Positions 30,528 to 42,400 of a stretch of DNA of 64,000 nt are shown here, piece by piece; positions within the stretch are counted from its first letter, which is position 1, and each line of letters starts with the position of its first letter. Made by a program: the position numbers and the translations under genes. The notes under the pieces were generated by a model, which was not told the origin of the DNA, made no database searches, and saw nothing but the letters and a program-made list of their open reading frames with translations. The stretch comes from Anolis sagrei (taxonomy: Eukaryota; Chordata; Lepidosauria; Squamata; Anolidae), in NCBI RefSeq assembly GCF_037176765.1, contig NC_090024.1, forward strand, positions 248,883,953 through 248,947,952, given 5' to 3'.

Positions 30528-31345
30528 CTCTAATCCGCTTTGGTAGACCACTTTACCTGGAAGATTGTGCCCAATTCTGGGCACCACAATTCAAGAGAGA
30601 GATTGACTCTAAGCTGGAATGTGTCCAGAGGAGGGCGACTCAAATGATCAAGGGTCTGGAGAACAAGCCCTATGAGGAGCGGCTTAAGGAGCTGGGCATG
30701 TTTAGCCTGAAGAAGAGAAGGCTGAGAGGAGATATGATAGCCATGTATAAATATGTGAGAGGAAGCCACAGGGAGGAGGAGGGAGCAAGCTTGTTTTCTG
30801 CTTCCTTGGAGACTAGGATGCAATGGAACAATGGCTTCAAACTACAAGAGAGGAGATTCCATCTGAACATGAGGAAGAACTTCCTGACTGTGAGAGCCGT
30901 TCAGCAGTGGAACTCTCTGCTCCGGAAGTGTGGTGGAGGCTCCTTCTTTGGAAGCTTTTAAGCAGAGGCTGGATGGCCATCTGTCAGGGGTGCTTTGAAT
31001 GCAATATTCCTGCAGAATATTGGCAGAAGGGGGTTGGACTGGATGATGGCCCAGGAAGTCTCTTCCAACTCTTGGATTCTAGGATTCTAAGAAAAGAGAT
31101 TCCACCTGAACACGAGGAAGAACTTCCTGACTGTGAGAGCCGTTCAGCGGTGGAACTCTCTGCCCCGGAGGGAGTGTGGTGGAGGCTCCTTCTTTGGAAG
31201 CTTTTAAGCAGAGGCTGGATGGCCATCTGCCAGGGGTGATTTGAATGCAATATTCCTGCTTCTTGGCAGAAGGGGGTTGGACTAGATGGCCCATCAGGTC
31301 TCTTCCAACTCTTTGATTCTAGGATTCTATGATTCTATATTAGAA
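30528..31345 (+). mobile_element. Two CR1 3' ends in tandem
   Basis: CR1 30,528-31,080 ([20 protein letters not shown]) ends in ggattctaggattctaag and is followed at once by a second CR1 3' end to 31,345. Confidence 0.9.
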
Positions 31346-31397
31346 TCATAGAGCTGGAAGAAACCTCCATAGGTCATCCAATCCAACCCCTGGCTCT

Positions 31398-31435
31398 GAT
31401 GATGATGATGATGATGGTGATGATGACGATGATGG
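31398..31435. repeat. (GAT)n microsatellite
   Basis: Imperfect GAT trinucleotide run within CR1-like 3' sequence. Confidence 0.9.
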
Positions 31436-31589
31436 ACTGGATGGCCCAGGAGGTCTCTCCCAACTCTAGGATTCTAGGATTCTAAGTGAGAGCAATGGAG
31501 GCATTACTTTTTGACCCACCCTTGTCTACAGCTGGAGTTGCAAGAAAGGTCCCTGTTCTGAGGGACAAGCAATGAAAGAGCAAACCTCC

Positions 31590-32080
31590 AGGACCTCTCT
31601 TGTGTGTGACTTGGGGGCTGACGGCATCAGAAAAGCCCCCCAAGTGCCTTTTCCAACAGCAGAGCGTGTATTCCTGCCCACAGCCTTTCGGTCAGGGTTG
31701 GCTTGACACGCCTTCCTCTTGGCACGTTTCTCTCTTTCACCCTCCACTCGTGCCTCCTCAAATTCTGCAGCACTGCTGGTCACAGCTGACCTCCAGCTGG
31801 AGCGCTCAAGGGCCAGGACATCCCAGTTCTCAGTGTCTATGCCAGAGGCAGACCCCAAAGCCACCTTGGAACTATGGCTTCTGAGCATGTGCAGAGTGCA
31901 TCCCTCCCCTCACAGCCTCTTGACACCCAGAAAAGCCCCCCAAGTGCCTTTTGCTCACACAGCAAAGTGTATATTCCTGCCCACAGCCTTTCCTGGATGA
32001 ACAGCCCAGAGGCAGACCCCAAAGCCACCTTGGAACTGTGGCTTCTGAGCATGTGCAGAGTGCATCCCTCCCCTCACAAG
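31590..32080 (-). repeat. LINE C-terminal remnant with internal direct duplications
   Basis: The minus strand encodes WDVLALERSSWRSAVTSSAA and FEEARVEGEREKRAKRKACQ, a LINE ORF2 end also seen at 62,770-63,010. The blocks 31,629-31,690 and 31,840-31,915 recur at 31,930-31,992 and 32,008-32,078. Confidence 0.7.
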
Positions 32081-32726
32081 CCCCTGAGGTCTCCCTCCCT
32101 CCTTCCTTTTGGACTGGGTCTCTCAATGCCAGCCCCTTCCCTTGTGAGCCTTGTGGGGCTAGGCTACTACTAGTAGTAGTACTGCTCTATGATAACAATC
32201 AGGACAAGAGGTGGGTCTTGGGCACCTGAGTGATCCCGTGGGTCTGCCTCCAAGGCCGAAGCCCCTCCGCAGGTCCAGATCCGTCTTGGCCTTATTTAGC
32301 AAGCCAGGGAGGCCCCCTCCTCCTCCTCCTCGTCCTCAGCAGGTTTCCCCTTCTTCCTCGAGGAGGGGGGTGCCCACTGTCTATTAATAGGGGAGGGAGG
32401 GCGCACCTGCCCCTGTCCCTCAGGAGCCTTCCGGAGACTTCTCCTTCCTCCGCCTGACTCCCTCCCTTTGGGGTCCCACCAGCCAAACCACAGTCCTTGA
32501 CGCTCCACAGGACGCCACAATCATGTCGTCAACAGAGGAGTTGGGAAACAGGAAAATCAGAGGCAGGAATTTGCAGCACTTAAAGGTTACCGAGATCTCC
32601 CCAAAGATTGCAGGAATAGAAATCCCAAACCCGCAGCAGCAGCCCCGATTGCAGGGGAAGAACATGGATGCACCACGCATGGGCACCTGTGGGCCTTCGC
32701 TCCAGGCCTATTGCACTTCAACTCCC
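32081..32726. other. Unassigned intergenic sequence
   Basis: Contains a C/T-rich block (32,310-32,470) and no recognisable exon or repeat. Confidence 0.4.
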
Positions 32727-32736
32727 ATTATTATTG

Positions 32737-32770
<34 letters not shown>

Positions 32771-33180
32771 AGTATTGTCGAAGGCTTTCATGGCTGGAAT
32801 CACTAGGTTCTTGTGGGTTCTTTCGGGCTATAGAGCCATGTTCTAGAGGCATTTCTCCTGTCGTTTTGCCTGCATCTATGGCAAGCATCCTCAGAGGTAG
32901 TGAGGTCTGTTGGAAATAGGACAAAGGGTTTATATATCTGTGGAATGGCTGAGGTGGGGCAAAGAGCTCTTCCCTGCTGCAGTTAGGTGTGAATGTTTCA
33001 GCTGATCACCTTCATTAGCATTTGAAGGCCTGCCTGAGCCTGGGAAAATCTGTTGCTGGGAGGTGTTAATCTGTGCCTGGTTTTTTCCTCTCTGTTGTTT
33101 AGCTGTAATGTTATTGTTGGGAGTCACCACCACATGAGGAATGGCATGAAGGGGTCGCAGCACTAGGAAGGGTGACAAGC
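32727..33180 (-). mobile_element. (TTA)n, Penelope-like terminal copy and hAT scrap
   Basis: (TTA)n at 32,727-32,769, a Penelope terminal arm at 32,772-33,104 (gtattgtcgaaggctttcat onward), then a hAT right-end scrap at 33,105-33,180 (gggagtcaccaccacatgag). Confidence 0.8.
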
Positions 33181-33309
33181 ACCCATCTAGGGTCTTTCGG
33201 AGGAAGGTTCCTCGCCAAAGCAAACCCTGCCTCAATCCCCAAAGGAATTCTGGTCTGTAGTTCAGTGCAGGGTCTCATCCTTGCAAGCAGCTCCAGAAAC
33301 AAATACTAA

Positions 33310-34030
33310 AAGCCAATGGGATGTTGGCCTGCATCCATAGGAGCCTAATGTCTAGATCTAGGGAAGTCCTGCTCCCCATGCTCTCTTCTGCCTTGGTTAG
33401 ACCACACCTGGAATATTGTGTCCAGTTCTGGGCACCACAATTCAAGAGAGATATTGACTCTAAGATGGAATGTGTCCAGAGAAAGAGGGCGACTCAAAGG
33501 ATCAAGGGTCTGGAGAAAAAGCCCTGTGAGGAGCGGCTTAAGGAGCTGGGCATGTTTAGCCTGAAGAAGAGAAGGCTGAGAGGAGATATGATGAGGGCCA
33601 TGGATAAATACGTAAGAGGAAGTCCTAGGGAGGATGGAGCAGGCTTCCTTTCTGCTGCCCTGGAGACTAGGACGCAATGGAACCAAACTGCAGGAAAGAG
33701 AGGAGATTCCACCTGAACATGAGGAAGAACTTCCTGATTGTGAGAGCCATTCAGCAGTGGAACCTTCTGCCCTGGAGGGAGTGTGGTGGAGGCTCCTTCT
33801 TTGGAGGCTTTTAAGCAGAGGCTGGATGGCCATCTGTCAGGGGTGCTTTGAATGCAATATTCCTGCTTCTTGGCAGAATGGGGTTGGACTGGATGATGGC
33901 CCACGAGGTCTCTTCCAACTCTAGGATTCTATAGGTTAACCCTTCCCTATGCTATCCATGGGTGGATGAACTTCCTGACTGAGAGAGCTGTTCAACAGTG
34001 GAACTCTCTGCCCCGGAGTGTGGTGGAGTG
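33310..34030 (+). mobile_element. CR1 LINE 3' end plus a second scrap
   Basis: CR1 from KANGMLACIHRSLMSRSREV to its terminus at ~33,935; a short additional CR1 piece lies at 33,966-34,030. Bases 34,031-34,221 are unassigned. Confidence 0.88.
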
Positions 34031-34221
34031 TGCCTTGGTTATTCTTAGTCTCTGGCAGAAGGCAACCTCTCCATTACGATGCCGTTTTCTTTCCCTGCAG
34101 GTTTTGAGCCAAGTTCTGGACTGAGGTCAAGCTCCAGGTCCCTGCGACCCGTGAGGCACCGCGTGGGGTTTGGGCCTGGGGAGGGGCTCACGGCACAGGG
34201 GCGCCAGGGAGGTCCCAATGA

Positions 34222-34990
34222 TGTCGAGCACCCCCCCCCCCCCAAATAAGGGATAGTGACTTATAGTTCTGCAAAGGGCAAGGGCACCAGACTACACAAC
34301 AAGGCGTGGAACCAGGCGGCCACTTGAGAAGAAATATGTCAACTCATAGACTCCAGACTATGTGGAACTGGGAGATTCCCACAGTCTCACTGGACTTCGG
34401 TACATACTCTCTCCCTCATGAACTTTCCTCAAAGACCTTTTAAAACCTTGGACTTCAGGCTTCTTCATGAAAATTAATCCTTAATCCTTAAGATGGGGTT
34501 TTATTGCCATGAAATGCTTATGATTTGAATGTATGTATCTTGCTATGAAATATCTTTTGCCCCACTTCCCTTTGCCCCAGAAAAATGAAACATCCTCTTG
34601 TTTGCTTTGTCTGGCAGGCAGGGAAGTTTTCTTTGGACATTTTGATTGAATCACAAAGGGACAAGGCTGACCCCCTGGGGTCCCTGTTTGTTCCCTTCTC
34701 AAAATCCATCAGAAGACACACCTTATCAGGTCTAAGGCAGGAAAACCTTTCATAATGAAATCAACCTTTGCTGGCCAAAACAATGCCTAACCAATCAGAG
34801 AGAAGCCGAGTGGAGAGGGGCGGGCGGAAAAATTTGAAATGTTTTCCTGTATTTTGCCTATAAATATGCCTGTATCCCTGTGCTCCTGCATGCTTGTGGT
34901 GGAATGATTCCTGCAATGCATCCGATCTCAGCTGAATCGCTAATAAACACCTCGATGCCCCTTCTTCGCTTTGGCAAGGGGCTCATTTCA
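34222..34990 (+). mobile_element. Solo LTR-like fossil, family member 1
   Basis: Starts TGTCGAGC and ends near TTTCA, with CCAAT, a tataaatatg box and aataaacacc in LTR order. It shares its 5' end and promoter-to-polyA layout with the reverse copy at 47,861-49,153. No internal region is attached, so it is a solo LTR; class not determined. Confidence 0.6.
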
Positions 34991-35224
34991 ATTATTAATC
35001 TATATATATAAATTTCCTACTGGCGTCCAACGGGGAAGCAAAACTCTAAAACCTCTCCACAAAACTCTACCAAAATTGCCATGCCCCAAGGACAACCCAC
35101 TAGGTACAAACTAATCCACTCTGAAATCAAAACCACACAACAACAACCACAAAAAACGGGAAAGCAACTGAGCATGCGCACTGGCGCAAACTCCCCGACG
35201 TGCGCGCACATATGGCCCCTCACT

Positions 35225-35765
35225 CTCCCCCCCTCGGCGCGGCACACACACATACACCCGCACGCGCGCGCCCCCTCACCCCCCCGGCGCGGCACACACA
35301 CACACATGCGCGCGCACCCCCTCACCCCCCCGGCGCGGCACACACACACACACGCATGCGCCCTCACCCCCCCCCGCACGGCACATACACACACACGCGC
35401 GCCCCCCTCATCCCCCCCGCGTGGCACACACACACACGCGCCCCCCTCACCCCCCCCCCCCCGCGCGGCACACACACACGCCCCCCTCACCCCCCCCCCC
35501 GCGCGGCACACACACACACACGCCCCCCTCACCCCCCCCCCCACGCGGCACACACACACACGCGCCCCCCTCACTCCCCCCCCCGCACGGCACACACACA
35601 CACACGCCCCCCTCACCCCCCCGGCGCGGCACACACACACGCCCCCCTCACCCCCCCCCCCGCACGGCACATACACACACACACACACGCGCCCCCCTCA
35701 CCCCCCCGGCGCGGCACACACACACGCGCGCGCGCGCCCTCATCCCCCCCCCCCGCGCGGCACCC
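35225..35765. repeat. C-rich/CA-rich minisatellite within the Helitron
   Basis: About twelve units of ~35-60 bp, each combining a run of C, gcgcggca, (CA)n and cgcgcccccctca. Alternating CA/CG and long C runs make Z-DNA or four-stranded structures plausible. Confidence 0.92.
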
Positions 35766-35844
35766 TTTCTAAACCCATCCCCCCTCCCTTCCTCCCTCTT
35801 ACCCCTCACGTTACCTCCAAGCCACGCCCCCTTCTAATCTGTCA

Positions 35845-36345
35845 AGGAAGAAGGGAGAGAAAGAGGGAGGGAAAGAAAGAAGGAAGGAATGAGGTAGAAA
35901 AGGAAGAAAGGAGAGAAAGAGGAAGGGAAAGAAAAAGGGGGGGGAGGAAGGAAAGTTAGAGAAGGAAGAAGAGAAGGAAAGAAAAAAGGGAAAGAAGGAA
36001 GGAAAGAAGGAGCGAAGGAAGGGGGGAAGATGTAGAGAAAGAGGGAGGGAAAGAAAGGAAGAAAGAGAGAAGGAAGAAAAGAGAGATTGCAGAAGAGAAC
36101 AAGGAAGAAGGAAGGAAAGAGGGAGCGAAGGGAGGGGGGAAGATGTAGAGAAAGAGGGAGGGAAAGAAAGGAAGAAAGAGAGAAGGAAGAAAAAAGAGAC
36201 AGCAGAAGAGAAAGAAAAAGGGGGAAGGAAGGAAAGCGATAGAGAAGGAAGGAAGGAGAGAAGGAAAGACGGGAAGGAAGGAAGGAAGGAAACAGGGAGT
36301 GAAGGAAGGAGGGAAAGAAGGGGAGATAGGGGGAAGGTTGGCCAC
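35845..36345. repeat. Polypurine GGAA/GAAA tract within the Helitron
   Basis: Some 500 bp of almost pure A/G, with internal longer repeats such as the blocks starting near 36,020 and 36,130. Confidence 0.92.
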
Positions 36346-36370
36346 AGCAATGTGTGGCGGGTACAGCTAG

Positions 36371-36967
36371 TATTAAATAAAATTGCTGGAATCGGGCTTC
36401 TCTGAAGGCTTGCCAAGGTAGCGTTCCCTCTTTGGTGGGAACTAAGGGTCATCTCCCCTTGGAGTTGACCTCCCACCCTAAAGTCTAGTTTGGCTTCACC
36501 AGTGCTGGGCCAGGCCAGGCCAGGTGGGTCCCACCCAACGCAGTGTAGCAGCCTGTGTCATCCCTGCCTTGTGCCCGTCTGCATTGGGAGATGAGTCAGA
36601 AGCCAAGCCACTTTTGAGACCCCGGTTCAGAAATGCCTTCTGCTCCAAACTTGAAACGGGCAGGAAGGGAGAAGCAACTGGAGGAACGCAAGCCATGATG
36701 CCACAAAGCTGACAAGGAGAGAGAGAGAGAGCCAAACACCTCCACCCATTTCCAGGAACTGCCAGGGGTCATTTCCCCCAAAATCTTCAAGAACAGGCCA
36801 ACGTCTCCTCAAGTTCCATCATTTGATCCCCACTCCAAAGGCATCAGATCCCGTCTGATCCTGGATGAAAAGCAGGTTCTGCCTGGGTGGGTCTCCTGGG
36901 GGTGACCTTTCAGAGGAAGGAAATCACCTCCTTGGATGAAATGCGTGGGGCTGGCACCAACACACAC
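36371..36967. other. Unassigned intergenic sequence
   Basis: No exon or repeat family recognised. Confidence 0.4.
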
Positions 36968-37205
36968 GTGGCCTTGACACCCCAAAACACTGAGTCCTGT
37001 CTGGTTTGGGGAGTTAAGCAGTGTCAGCCCTGGTTTGTAATTGGGTGGGAGACCGCCAGGGAATCCCAGGTTCTGTAGACTGCGAGTTGAAGGAAGGGAC
37101 TGGCCAAGCCACCTCTGGGTCTCCCTCGTCAAGGAAATCCCATTGAAATGCTTGGGGTGCCTATCAGTCAGGAGGGGACTTGAAGGCCCAGACCCACACG
37201 ATGCC
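36968..37205 (+). mobile_element. 5S rRNA-derived SINE
   Basis: 36,968-37,083 follows 5S rRNA with its internal promoter: A-box gttaagcagtgtcag at about 37,013 and C-box gggtgggagaccgcc at about 37,046. A ~120-bp non-5S tail (ggactggccaagccacctct.. ggacttgaaggccc) follows, so it is a SINE and not a 5S gene. Confidence 0.8.
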
Positions 37206-37318
37206 GGACCTTGGTCTCTTTCCTCCAATTTGGATGGCCAGCTCCTGGAGGATGCTGGGAGTGACAATCCCGGAAGCAGCTTCCCCAAGGCCAGGAGGCC
37301 TGTCTGTGAATCCCAGGT

Positions 37319-37787
37319 GCCGTATTTACTTGAGTCTAACACACCATCGACTCTAATGCGCACCTCAATTTCCAAAACCCTGAAACCAAAATAGAGTATT
37401 TGCTGACCAACATAATGTTTAGCGGCGAAAGATGCACTCTTTGTAGTTTGGCCCCAAAAGGTGCGCATGAGAGTGGCTGCCTGATTAGGGTTCCTTCGTT
37501 AAAAACAGAACGGGAGGGAGCGCCAGACCGTCCAGCAACGGAACTGTCTTGGTTCAATGCCATGGAGTCATCTAATTTGACACGGTTTTGAGCCTTCTTG
37601 GCCAAAGAATGCTGATGCCTCACCAAAGTCCACATTCCCAGGTGACGTGGCCATTCAAGTAGAGGCGAGGCCAATCAAAGAGGAGCTCCAGGGGGTCCTG
37701 AAGCCATTCTAATATGTCACCACCCTAATTTTGGCAATGCCATTGAGCCAGAAAACAGAAAGCATTAGATTCGAGTAAATAAAACAT
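37319..37787. mobile_element. MITE with ~20-bp terminal inverted repeats
   Basis: Ends gtatttacttgagtctaac and attagattcgagtaaata are imperfect inverted repeats. No coding content. Superfamily not assigned. Confidence 0.6.
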
Positions 37788-37790
37788 TGG

Positions 37791-38428
37791 CGGCAAAAAA
37801 AGCCAATGGGATTTTGGCCTGCATCAAGAGGAGCCTAGTGTCTAGATCTAAGGAAGTGATGCTCCCCATGCTCTATTCCGCCTTGGTTAGACCACACCTG
37901 GAATATTGTGTCCAATTCTGGGCACCACAATTCAAGAGAGATATTGACTCTAAGCTGGAATGTGTCCAGAGGAGGGCGACTAAAATGATCAAGGGTCTGG
38001 AGAACAAGCCCTATGAGGAGCGGCTTAGGGAACTGGGCATGTTTAGCCTGAAGAAGAGAAGGCTGAGAGATGATAGCCATGTATAAATATGTGAGAGGAA
38101 GCCACAGCGAGGAGGAGGGAGCAAGCTTCCTTTCTGCTTCCCTGGAGACTAGGATGCAAGGGAACAATGGCTTCAAACTACAAGAGAGGAGATTCCATCT
38201 GAACATGAGGAAGAACTTCCTGACTGTGAGAGCCGTTCAGCAGTGGAACTCTCTGCCCCGGAGGGAGTGTGGTGGAGGCTCCTTCTTTGGAAGCTTTTAA
38301 GCAGAGGCTGGATGGCCATCTGTCAGGGGTGATTTGGATGCAATATTCCTGCTTCTTGGCAAAATGGGGTTGGACTGGATGATGGCCCAGGAGGTCTCTT
38401 CCAACTCTTTGATTCTAGGATTCTATGA
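37791..38428 (+). mobile_element. CR1 LINE 3' end
   Basis: Long continuous CR1 frame ([48 protein letters not shown]) and standard terminus. Confidence 0.92.
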
Positions 38429-39244
38429 AATAGAGGATTTCTCAGACAGGAAAGGGCACCGCGTCCTCTGAAGGTTCCTTGCCCAAGAAAAGCCCCCCTC
38501 TAGATCACTCTACGTCCGCAGGCGACTTGGAGGCCCAGAACAAGAATGCCTCTGGCCTTCCTGACCCATTGCTGAGCCCCTCCCATTTCCATCCCACAGG
38601 CCCCCTTGCCTCCGCAAATCCGGGCCCTTCCAAAATGGGGCAATGTGTGCCTTGTGGGTGTTAGTGGGGCGCCCATCCCAAGACCTTCTTCCACCTTTCC
38701 ATGCAGGCTGAAAGGGGGGGTCCTTCCATGGGGGGAGTGTAAAGGCCGGCCTATGTGTATATTGGGATGTTGGGGGGCGGGGAAGGAGACCGGGCGTCTT
38801 CTCTCCCCGCATTCTGGGCATGGAGGAAACCGGATCCCGGTGTCAACAAATGAGGCCGGAATATTCGGGATGCAAGGAGGCAGCTGGGGAGGGGGCTCGG
38901 CATGGCATGCGAGGGGGGTGGGTGCTCGGCATGCCTTCCCCCCGGGGGCCCTCCCCACGGCAGAGACCTCAGTGCAGGGGCCAAGGGAGCAGACCCCCTC
39001 TTCCCCCTCCCCCCAAGGAGGGAGACCACCCAACCCTGCGGCCTCCTTCTCCATATGGGGAGGGTCTATTTTTACCCCTCCGAGGATGGGGCTGCCGTCA
39101 GTCCCTTGCCATTCACTCAAGTCAGGCCAAGGGTAGGATTTCGCTCTCCCTGAGGGTCCCACACACACACGCACTCACACACACATATCTGCACAAGACA
39201 CAGCCAGGAGTGGCTTGGCTAAATTTGGTAAAATGCCTGGCCGG
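38429..39244. other. Repeat-poor 5' flank of TNNC2
   Basis: About 0.8 kb without recognisable transposons, unusual for this window. A MEF2-like ctatttttac lies at 39,066-39,075 and a (CA)n run near 39,162-39,186. A muscle-regulatory role is inference. Confidence 0.45.
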
Positions 39245-39353
39245 CCAATGAGCAGCCGAGGAGGAAGGCCATTGGCTGACCAAAGAGCCACCTCCCTTGG
39301 TGCCCAATGAGGGCAGTGTGGGCGGAGCCGTGCCCAGTTGTCCAGGTATAAAA
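39245..39353 (+). promoter_or_regulatory. TNNC2: TNNC2 core promoter: CCAAT boxes and TATA
   Basis: CCAAT at 39,245-39,249 and 39,304-39,308, an inverted CCAAT at 39,271-39,275, an E-box CAGTTG near 39,335 and TATAAAA at 39,347-39,353. Transcription would start near 39,378, giving a ~110-nt 5' UTR before the ATG. Confidence 0.75.
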
Positions 39354-39486
39354 GGCCGTGCCAGAGCCTCGGACGGAGCGGTTTGCCATCTGACCCGGAG
39401 AAGCAGGTGTGGGACCCGTCGTCGTCGTCACCAGTGGCCCTTCTCTCTCTCGCTCTCTCTCAGTGGGGTGCCCTTAGCCTGCCAAC

Positions 39487-42400
39487 ATGGTAAGACCACG
39501 GGTTAGGGTTAAGGTTGGGGTTTGCATGGTCAAGGAAGTGGTTTGCATGGTCAAGGAAGGGCGGTTGGGGCTGGACATGAGGGCAGAAGATGGCAAGGGA
39601 CAGGGCAAAGGTTACGGTGAAGCTGAAGGACTCTCTGGTTGAAGCTGTTGGTGGTGGGGTCATTGCAAGGAGTGGAGTGGGGCATTTGGGTCTGGGGGAG
39701 GCCGATGGGGCCAAGGAGGGTCTCAGAGTCATCGAAAGGAGCAGAGCCAAGAGTCCCCTTGGCTGGGTCAGATCCTCTCCTTCAGGGTGGACAGCTCCGA
39801 ACTCTACAGCCGTGTGGGCTGGACGGGTCTGGCTTGGGAGTCCAGCCAAGGACGCAGCAGCAGGGAAAGCGAGCTGCCGGTCACAAGGAGGCTTCATGCT
39901 TGCCCACCCACCCACCCGCCCGCCCACCAGAGACGAAGCCCCAAGGAGTAACCCGATCCGAGGCCGACAGGTGTTGCGTGGAGCAGCTGGTGTCCAGCCC
40001 TGGCTCCCTACAAGGCCCGAGCCCGGGGGCCACGGCTAAGAATAGCCCGGGATCAAGGAGGAGCGCCCTCCCCCCCATCGCCACAGGCGCCTGAAGATCC
40101 AAGTGGACAATGGCATCTGGCCGGAGAGGACGAGGAGGAGGAGGAGGAAGAGGAGCAAGGCCAGGATGGAGCAAAGCAGCCATGAAGCCTCCAGAAAGGC
40201 CACCCAATGGAAGCCAAGTTATCCTGGACTTGCCCAAGGGACCGGACAGACCCCACTTTGCAAAGGCTGCCCTGGAATGGGATGCTTTGGGGCATTTTTG
40301 AGCCAATGATGTCCACCTTGGCCACATGACTGGCCGGTCACCCTGGTCCACAAGGGCCTGGAGCATCTCTGCAGGGAGATGCCTGGAGGCAGCAGCCTAG
40401 TTCTGTGCGGGGAATTCAAGTCCATCTTTCTGGCCAAAGCCAGTGAAGCCCTATAAGAGCCAAGGGATCTTTGGTGGTCCACAGAGAGGGGCCCAATGGG
40501 GACAGGGAGGGAGTCTGGCCGTCTGTCGGGAGGGGTCAGGTGTTGCCCTTTCCTGGACTTTGTGCTTGCCTTGCAGACGGACCAGCAGGCGGAGGCCCGG
40601 TCCTACCTCAGCGAGGAGATGATTGCTGGTGAGTCAAAAGGTTGGAGATGGGGTGGTGTCTCTGGGGGCAAGGAAGCCTGGCTTGGCCCTGGGTCAGGGG
40701 AGAAAGCCCACTCATTGGAGGGCCAGCAGTGACCTGGGTGGGTCAAGCGCTTGACCATTGCCGTGGCCAGAGCAGCTCCCTCACAGGACTCACTCCGCAG
40801 CCTGGCTGCCTGCCTTTCTCCCTTGCGGAGCCACAGAGAAAGCAGCTGGACATCCATCCATGAAGCTGACCAATGACAAACAGTCCCAGGGGTGGACAGA
40901 GGGTGACACGACACCAGGCCCTGAGAGCATCCCCAGTGCAGAGGGAAAGGTGCCGCAATCCCTTACAAAGAGGCAGCGGAAATCCAACTGGTGTGAGGGC
41001 AAAGGCCTTGACGGAGGGAGCAAGGGGTCAGAGGGTCAAGTGCTTGACCCTTGCTAGGGCCCCTTCTGCCTAGCCCTGACCTTCTTGCCCCCAATCCCCA
41101 GGAAGGCTTTGGAAGGGAAGGAGCAGGTGGAAGGGGCACCCAAAGGCCACCTAGCCCAGGTGCCTTGAGAAGGGCATTCCTTTCCTGGCAGAAGGGGGTC
41201 AGACTAGGTGGCTCCTGGGAGCCCTTCTTGCAAGATAATTCACCATGGCATCCAATGACAAACAGCCCCAGGAATGGAAAGAGGGGGGGGGGAAGAGAGT
41301 GACCAGACATCAGGCCCTGAGAGCATCCCCAGTGCAAAGGGGGTCGGAGGGTCAAGTGCTTGACCCTTGCTAGGGCCCCTTCTGCCTAGCCCTGACCTTC
41401 TTGCCCTCAATCCCTGGGGAGGCTTTGGAAGGGAAGGAGCAGGTGGAAGGGGCACCCAAAGGCCACCTAGCCCACCTCCCTTCTCAGAGGTGCCTTGAGC
41501 AGTGCGTTCCCTTCCTGGCAGAAGGGGGTCAGACTAGATGGCCCCTGGGAGCCCCTTCCAGCAAGACAATTCTGCCGAGAGCCACAGCTCCACCTTGCCA
41601 TTCCCGTCCATGCCATTTCCCTTCATTATTATGGGTTGTTTTTACTGCCTGCGTTTCCAAGGGGCCTCAGGGAACTCACAGTTGGGGGGGGGGGGATGCC
41701 AAAGATAGAAACAGTTAAAGGCAGGTATGGGCCATCTTCGGGCCTCTCTCCATGGGTGTTAAGCAGCTGAGATGGAAAGGAAGGGGCCTGAGGCTGTGGG
41801 GAATGATGGGAGTTGGAGTCCAACACCCATGGAGGGAGGGAGGGCCCAAATTGGAGGAGACGCTCAACTTCTCTTGAAGTTGCCCAAAGGCCAGGCGGAA
41901 AGACACTATCAGATCCCTCCTGACAGATAGGCATGCATCCATCCATCCTCTGCTTAAAAACCTGTAGCAAAGGGGAGAGAATCCTGGGGTCCTAGAGAAG
42001 GAAGGGACCCCAAAGGCCATGCAGTCCCACCCCCTTCAGCCAGGCAGGAAGATGATTCAACCCCTCCCAACAGATTATGACCCAGTAATAACACTTTATT
42101 TACATTCTGTGATGAAATGAAAAGGATGTGTAGTTCTAGAAACTATGCCATGCAGACGAACAGTACATAACAAGTGGTTTACTCTTCGTAACTCAGAACA
42201 ACATATGTACAATCCTGTGGTCAGTTGCATTAATTCACATAATGTCCTGTTATGAGAGATTTAGAAAGGTTTTTCTTTTGTCCACGTAGAGAAACTCCTT
42301 CAGCAGCTCGTGAAGCAAAAGCACACTCCAAACTCCGTCTCCCTCTGCTTCTCTACAAGCACCGGCATAGCTCAAGCCTGAAAAATGTAACAGTATTCAA

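Larger units (their letters stand above)
34999..36370 (+). mobile_element. Helitron (non-autonomous), A|TC...CTAG|T
   Basis: Begins tctatatatataaatttcc after an A and ends gcgggtacagctag before a T, with a 3' hairpin (ccaca/tgtgg) ten or so bases before CTAG. This is the Helitron end structure and A-T target. The interior is a minisatellite and a polypurine tract, without Rep/helicase coding. Confidence 0.82.

Noticed and set aside
29324-30546. Several Pro/Gly-rich frames in the GC-rich region
   Set aside because: Composition-driven frames in CpG-rich DNA; no family resemblance. An SNX21 first exon may lie here but none could be identified.
35017-35959. Long open frames of 190-290 residues on both strands
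   Set aside because: They run through the CA/C-rich minisatellite and polypurine tract of the Helitron. The products are His/Thr/Pro or Cys/Val/Gly repeats with no domain, and frames stay open only because the repeat lacks stops.
35811-36476. 221-residue Ser/Phe/Leu-rich frame on the minus strand
   Set aside because: Translation of the polypurine tract; no start context, domain or splice structure.
36968-37083. 5S rRNA gene
   Set aside because: Diverged from 5S rRNA at many positions and joined to a SINE tail, so it is a 5S-derived SINE.
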